Source: Sphingopyxis fribergensis
GTDB taxonomy: Bacteria; Pseudomonadota; Alphaproteobacteria; Sphingomonadales; Sphingomonadaceae
DNA: 64,000 nucleotides
Reading direction: 5' to 3'
Assembly: GCF_000803645.1 (NCBI RefSeq)
Contig: NZ_CP009122.1
Coordinates: forward strand, 2,642,501-2,706,500
Of this stretch, positions 58,832-64,000 are shown piece after piece. The notes beneath the pieces were generated by a model that worked only from the letters and a program-made list of their open reading frames with translations, was not told the DNA's origin and made no database searches. Each line of letters opens with the position of its first letter. Within the stretch, counting starts at the first letter, position 1. The translations under genes and the position numbers were made by a program.

Positions 58832-60196
58832 ATGACCATGCCCAGCCAGGCGACCACCCAAGGCGGCGGTCGCTCGAACGCGATGGCGGCCTTTGCCGCT
58901 GTGACCGTTTTGTTTTTCGCCTGGGGCTTCATCACCTCGCTGATCGATCCGCTGGTCGCCGCGGTGAAGGGCATCTTCACGCTGAGCGACGCCGAGGCGC
59001 AATTGTCGGCCTCGGCCTTCTTCATCGCCTATGGCCTGATGTCCTTCCCTGCCGCCGCGCTGATCGCGCGATTCCACTCGGTGCCGTCGATCCTGACCGC
59101 GCTGTCGACTATGGTCGTCGGCTGCCTCGTCATGCTCGCCGCCGCGAACCTCGCGATTTACCCGCTCGTCCTCGCAGGGCTATTCATTCTAGCAAGCGGC
59201 ATCACGATTTTGCAGGTCGCGGCGAACCCGCTCGCGGCGGCGCTCGGCGATCCGAAACGCAGCCATTTCCGCCTGACCTTCAGCCAGACCTTCAACAGCT
59301 TCGGCACCTTCCTCGGCCCGCTGATCGGCGCGCACCTGTTCCTCGAGGGCGTCGAGGTCAAGGAAGGCACGGTGGTTACCGAAGCGGTGCGCACGCAGGC
59401 GCTCGCCGGGATCGATTCGGCCTATTTCTGGATCTGCGGCCTGATCGTCGCGCTCCTGCTGTTCTTCTGGGTTAGCCGGCGGATCGTCAACGAAGCGGTG
59501 CCGCCCGCGCCGATCGGCGAACGCGCAGGAATTGGCGAGCTAATCCGCGAGGCCTTTTCGTCGCGCTGGGCGCTGATCGGCGGGCTTGCGATCTTCCTCT
59601 ATGTCGGCGCCGAGGTTGCCATCGGCACGCAGATGGCGCTGTTCCTCAACAGCGATGCGATCTGGGGCCAGTCGGACGCCGCCTTCGGCACGTTCGGCTG
59701 GATTATGGGCAATGACGGCGTCCCCGGCGTTTCGTTGCAGGAGGCCGGCAAGGCCGTCGCGCTTTACTGGGGCGGCGCGATGGTCGGCCGGGCGATCGGT
59801 TCGGTGATGTTAGCACGCTTCTCGGCGTCGAAGATGCTCGCCACCTTCACCGCCATCGCCGCCTTGCTCTGCCTCTATGTCGTCCTTGTCGGCGGCGTGA
59901 CGGCGGGATTTGTCGCGCTGTCGATCGGCCTGTTCAATTCGATCATGTTCCCGGTGATATTCACGCTGACGCTCGAACGCTCGACCGCGCGCGCCGAGGC
60001 GACGTCGGGGCTGCTCTGCACCGCGATCGTTGGCGGGGCGGTGATCCCTTACTTCATCGGCCTGCTTTCGGGCTCGGTCGGCTATGCTGCCGCACTGATC
60101 CTGCCGGCCGCCTGCTATGTCCTGCTTTGCGTCTTTGCCATCGCTGCCGGACGGGCGCCGGCGCGCCAGGCGAGCGCGGGCGTCACCGTCCACTGA
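58832..60196 (+). CDS. MFS sugar transporter (FucP/GluP-like)
   Basis: A 454-residue permease with about 12 membrane spans. It resembles the FucP/glucose-galactose group: FFAWGFITSLIDPLVAAVKGIF in span 1, then SFPAAALIARFHS, QVAANPLAAALGDP and RLTFSQTFNSFGTFLGPLIGAHLF. It likely imports a hexose or disaccharide with protons. GAGG stands 10 bases before the ATG. A LacI-type operator lies upstream, which links it to the regulator at 61417. The substrate is unknown. Confidence 0.88.
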   Translation: MTMPSQATTQGGGRSNAMAAFAAVTVLFFAWGFITSLIDPLVAAVKGIFTLSDAEAQLSASAFFIAYGLMSFPAAALIARFHSVPSILTALSTMVVGCLVMLAAANLAIYPLVLAGLFILASGITILQVAANPLAAALGDPKRSHFRLTFSQTFNSFGTFLGPLIGAHLFLEGVEVKEGTVVTEAVRTQALAGIDSAYFWICGLIVALLLFFWVSRRIVNEAVPPAPIGERAGIGELIREAFSSRWALIGGLAIFLYVGAEVAIGTQMALFLNSDAIWGQSDAAFGTFGWIMGNDGVPGVSLQEAGKAVALYWGGAMVGRAIGSVMLARFSASKMLATFTAIAALLCLYVVLVGGVTAGFVALSIGLFNSIMFPVIFTLTLERSTARAEATSGLLCTAIVGGAVIPYFIGLLSGSVGYAAALILPAACYVLLCVFAIAAGRAPARQASAGVTVH

Positions 60197-60217
60197 GGCC
60201 CGAAGAACGAGGGGGAT

Positions 60218-61300
<1,083 letters not shown>

Positions 61301-61317
61301 CCTTGCATTTCGCCTGT

Positions 61318-61329
61318 GTAACCGGTTAC
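61318..61329. promoter_or_regulatory. LacI-type operator before the regulator gene
   Basis: GTAACCGGTTAC is a perfect 12-base palindrome, extended to TGTAACCGGTTACG. A second half-like element, GCAACCGTTT (61333-61342), follows. The same core occurs at 58755, so one regulator probably binds both. It lies 87 bases before the ATG of the lacI-like gene. Confidence 0.8.
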
Positions 61330-61416
61330 GGTGCAACCGTTTCCGCGCCCAGCAAGAATAAAAATACAGAGTCGCAACAGCGGCTTGGCGCCATTTGAGG
61401 GAAGGGGCCCGACCGC

Positions 61417-62436
61417 ATGGCTACATTGAGGGACGTCGCCCGCGAAGCGGGGGTTTCGGTGGCGACGGCATCGCGGGCGATAAACGGGCTTGGCAATGTC
61501 ACCGCGCCCACAAAAGCCGCGGTGATGGCGGCGGTAAAAAAACTGAACTTCGTCCCGCACAGCGGCGCGCGCAGCCTGACGCGGCGCAAGACCGACACCG
61601 TCGGTGTCATCCTGCCCGACCTGTTCGGCGAATTCTTCTCCGAAATCATCCGCGGCATCGACCTTGTCGCGCATGAATCGGGCATGCACCTCTTGCTCGG
61701 CAACATGCACGGCAGCACGCACGAAACCGCAGCCGCGATTGCCGCGATGCGCGGGCGCGTCGACGGGTTGTTGGTGATGCCGCCCGACCTGAAACCCGAA
61801 CTGCTGTCGGATTATCTCGACCCGACGCTGCCGACGGTACTGCTTAACTATGACGCGGGCTCGCTCGACCTGCCGTTCGTCGCGGTCGACAATTATCGCG
61901 GCGCCTATGCGATGACCGAAGCGCTGCTCGCGCGCGGCGCGCGGCACGTCGTCCATATCGCGGGACCGAAGCACAATCGAGACGCGCGCGACCGCCAGCG
62001 CGGCTTTGTCGACGCGATGGCGAAGTTCGCGGGAGTGCGAAATCCCGCGATCCTTCCGGGCGATTTTTCGGAAGAGAGCGGGCTGAAGGCGGCCGGGTTG
62101 CTCGTGCAGGGGCAATTGCCCGTGGATGCGGTGTTTGCCGCGAACGACCAGATGGCGGTCGGACTGATCGCGGGACTTGCCGACTCGGGCAAGTCGGTGC
62201 CGGGTGACGTCATGGTGGCAGGGTTTGACGACATCCCGCTCGCACGCCATCTCAATCCGTCGCTGACGACGATGCAGGTCCATATCGACCGGCTGGGGTC
62301 GACCGCGATGATGATGCTGTTGCGCATCCTGCGCGGCGAGACGCTAGGCAGCGCGAGCGCGACGATCCTGACCCCGGCGCTGATTGCGCGCGGAACAACC
62401 GTTGTGGCGGCGCAGGCGACGACGGCGCAGCCATGA
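61417..62436 (+). CDS. LacI family transcriptional regulator
   Basis: A 339-residue LacI/GalR repressor. The N-terminal helix-turn-helix (TLRDVAREAGVSVATASRAING) and hinge (SLTRRKTDTVGVILPD) precede a periplasmic-binding-like sensor domain (about 62-339: VFAANDQMAVGLIAGL, MVAGFDDIPLARHLNPSLTTM). It probably represses the surrounding sugar genes until a sugar binds, and also itself, given the palindrome in its own promoter. GAGGGAAGGGG stands ahead of the ATG. Confidence 0.94.
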   Translation: MATLRDVAREAGVSVATASRAINGLGNVTAPTKAAVMAAVKKLNFVPHSGARSLTRRKTDTVGVILPDLFGEFFSEIIRGIDLVAHESGMHLLLGNMHGSTHETAAAIAAMRGRVDGLLVMPPDLKPELLSDYLDPTLPTVLLNYDAGSLDLPFVAVDNYRGAYAMTEALLARGARHVVHIAGPKHNRDARDRQRGFVDAMAKFAGVRNPAILPGDFSEESGLKAAGLLVQGQLPVDAVFAANDQMAVGLIAGLADSGKSVPGDVMVAGFDDIPLARHLNPSLTTMQVHIDRLGSTAMMMLLRILRGETLGSASATILTPALIARGTTVVAAQATTAQP

Positions 62437-62452
62437 CGTGCGTGGGCGCCCG

Positions 62453-63721
62453 ATGGAGGTGACGCGGCGCCAGATGACGGGCGCGCTCGCGGCGCTGCCC
62501 CTGCTCCCGGCGCTTGCTGCGTGCAGTGCGCGCGGAGACGGCGCGCTGACCGTCTGGGCTATGGGCAATGAGGCGGCAAGCCTGCCCGAATTGCTGAAGG
62601 TCATCGGCTGGCCGGCAAATGCGCCGGCGATCGAGGTTCAACCCTTGCCCTGGACCGCGGCGCACGAGAAATTGCTCACGGGCTTTGCCGGGGGATCGCT
62701 GCCAACGGTCGGACAGGTCGGCAACAGCTGGATCGCCGAGCTGGCGGCGATCGGCGCGATTGCGCCGGTGCCCGATCGTGCGCTGGGGATGCTCGACGAC
62801 CAGTTTGCCGCGGTGGTCGATACGAACCGCATCGGCGGGGTGGCGTGGGCAATCCCCTGGTACGTCGACACGCGGCTGCAATTTTACCGCAAGGATCTGT
62901 TCACGCGCGCCGGATATGACGCGCCACCGGCCGACTGGGCCGGATGGAAGACGGCGCTGCACAAGGTGAAGCGTCAAGCCGGTGCGGGCAATTACGCCCT
63001 GCTCTACCCTCTCAACGAATATGAGCAGTTGACGACACTCGCGCTGTCGGCGGGCGCGCGGATGCTCCGCGACGATGGCGCGCGTGGTGCTTTTTCGGAC
63101 CCCGAATTCAAAGCCGCGCTCGCCTTTTACAAATCCCTGTTCGACGAAGGGTTGGCGCCGGTCGCGTCGATGGCGCAAATCTCCAACGTGTGGGACGAGT
63201 TCGCGAAGGGCTATTTCAGCCTTTTCCTCTCGGGCCCGTGGACGATCGGCGACCTGAACAGCCGTCTTGCGCCCGACATGCAAAACCATTGGGCGACCGC
63301 GCCCAACCCCGGCCCCGACAGCATCGGATCGGCCGCTCCCGGCGGATCGAGCCTCGTGGTGTTTGCGGGCAACGATCATGGCGATGCGGCTTGGGATCTG
63401 GTGTCGCGGCTGATGGCGCCCGCCGCGCAGCTGAAGTTCCAGCAAATCACCGGCGACTTGCCCGCACGGCGTTCGGTTTGGGCGAAAGCGGGGCTTGCGG
63501 GCGACCCGATCGTCGCGCCGTTCGCGACCCAGCTCGACCATGCCACCCCGCTGCCAAAGGTGCCCGAGTGGGAGCGCATCGTCACCGAGATGCAGATCGT
63601 CGCCGAACGCATGGTGCGCGGGCAGTATAGCGTCGACGAGGCGGCGAAAGAGATCGACGTTCGCGCCGACCGCCTGCTCGAAAAACGGCGCTGGATGCTG
63701 GAGAAAGGCCGCACGCGGTGA
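62453..63721 (+). CDS. sugar ABC transporter substrate-binding lipoprotein
   Basis: A 422-residue solute-binding protein of family 1. The signal sequence has an arginine pair (R5, R6 in TRRQMTG) and a lipobox LAAC with Cys24, so it is probably a lipoprotein and perhaps a Tat substrate. The rest has the two-lobe binding-protein pattern (LTVWAMGNEA, GQVGNSWIAELAAIGAI, FLSGPWTIGDL). The ATG at 62453 overlaps nothing upstream; a start at 62474 is possible. Its end overlaps the permease start by four bases (GTGA). Confidence 0.9.
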   Translation: MEVTRRQMTGALAALPLLPALAACSARGDGALTVWAMGNEAASLPELLKVIGWPANAPAIEVQPLPWTAAHEKLLTGFAGGSLPTVGQVGNSWIAELAAIGAIAPVPDRALGMLDDQFAAVVDTNRIGGVAWAIPWYVDTRLQFYRKDLFTRAGYDAPPADWAGWKTALHKVKRQAGAGNYALLYPLNEYEQLTTLALSAGARMLRDDGARGAFSDPEFKAALAFYKSLFDEGLAPVASMAQISNVWDEFAKGYFSLFLSGPWTIGDLNSRLAPDMQNHWATAPNPGPDSIGSAAPGGSSLVVFAGNDHGDAAWDLVSRLMAPAAQLKFQQITGDLPARRSVWAKAGLAGDPIVAPFATQLDHATPLPKVPEWERIVTEMQIVAERMVRGQYSVDEAAKEIDVRADRLLEKRRWMLEKGRTR

Positions 63722-64000
63722 GCGCCGCTGGGCGGGTCAGCGAAGCGCGCGCGGGTTGGGCGATGTCGTCGCCCGCGCTCGCCGCCATTATCCTCTTCTT
63801 CGTCCTGCCTGCGATCGCGTCGCTGGCGTTGAGCTTTACCGACTTCGACATCTACGCACTCGCCGATATCGGCAATTTGCGCTTCGTTGGCTTCCAGAAT
63901 TACGAAAGACTGATCGGTAACCCGCTGTTCTGGAAAGCGGTCACGAACACCCTGCTTTTCGTCGGCTTCGGCGTGCCTTTCATTGTCGCACTGTCGCTGT
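63718..64000 (+). CDS. sugar ABC transporter permease (MalF type, truncated by window)
   Basis: The first 94 codons of an integral membrane permease. A GTG start at 63718 shares GTGA with the binding protein stop. The first membrane helix is ALAAIILFFVLPAIASLALSF, followed by the periplasmic stretch FTDFDIYALADIGNLRFVGFQNYERLI, typical of MalF/UgpA-type proteins, and the start of the second helix. The gene runs past the right edge of the window. Confidence 0.85.
   Translation, partial: MSAAGRVSEARAGWAMSSPALAAIILFFVLPAIASLALSFTDFDIYALADIGNLRFVGFQNYERLIGNPLFWKAVTNTLLFVGFGVPFIVALSL

Overview
The window reads as chromosomal DNA of a GC-rich alphaproteobacterium of the order Sphingomonadales, most like Sphingopyxis or Sphingomonas. 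This rests on the CckA and ChpT phosphorelay proteins, an alphaproteobacterial-type SOS box (GAAC-N7-GAAC) before recA, an RcGTA-like lysis pair, and several dispersed palindromic repeats of sphingomonad type. The genus is inferred from overall character, not from a marker gene. Genes are densely packed on both strands with many 1 to 11 base overlaps. I see no insertion sequence, integrase, CRISPR array or rRNA operon.

Layout. 1-4143: tRNA-Pro(GGG), a TSUP permease, an EF-hand protein, a quinone oxidoreductase, then an endolysin/holin pair resembling the lysis cassette of gene transfer agents, and a START-like protein. 4140-10231: alaS, a secreted DUF4019-like protein, a glutathione transferase, an arginase-family ureohydrolase and SOS-regulated recA. 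10342-13136: hybrid kinase cckA coupled to a lone receiver. 13160-19920: an M13 peptidase, a DUF2062 protein, smpB, dapA, a lytic transglycosylase and greB. 20015-22431: a three-repeat exported protein, an unusually small membrane protein, RNase P RNA and an amidase. 22500-28477: a chemotaxis operon (cheA-cheW-cheY-cheB-cheR) followed upstream by chpT. 28617-31317: an RluD-type pseudouridine synthase, rpoH and mtgA. 31528-38922: a J-domain protein, PPK2, a hydrolase, aspS, an FAD oxidase pair and rnd. 38919-44498: ppx, ppk1, hda and a DUF2066-like gene in one overlapping operon. 44584-47468: purM, a purN-YjbR fusion, a small membrane protein and ndk. 47555-49469: holC and pepA. 49602-55239: lptD-surA-pdxA-ksgA, the classic envelope-biogenesis/rRNA operon. 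55240-58571: a TPR protein, an RsmB-type methyltransferase and guaB. 58753-64000: a sugar-uptake locus with an MFS symporter, an ABC ATPase, a LacI regulator, a binding protein and the start of a permease, carrying two matching LacI-type operators.

How the parts fit. CckA and ChpT form the phosphorelay that in alphaproteobacteria feeds CtrA, and in Rhodobacter it also controls release of gene transfer agents; the holin/endolysin pair in this window is a plausible output, although no GTA structural genes are seen. Polyphosphate enzymes (ppk1, ppx, PPK2) occur together with the replication regulator hda. The right end looks like a self-regulated carbohydrate regulon whose sugar cannot be told from sequence alone. 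Most of the window is housekeeping; the most unusual points are the orphan GTA-type lysis pair, an inverted repeat that supplies the purN ribosome binding site, and the matched operators.
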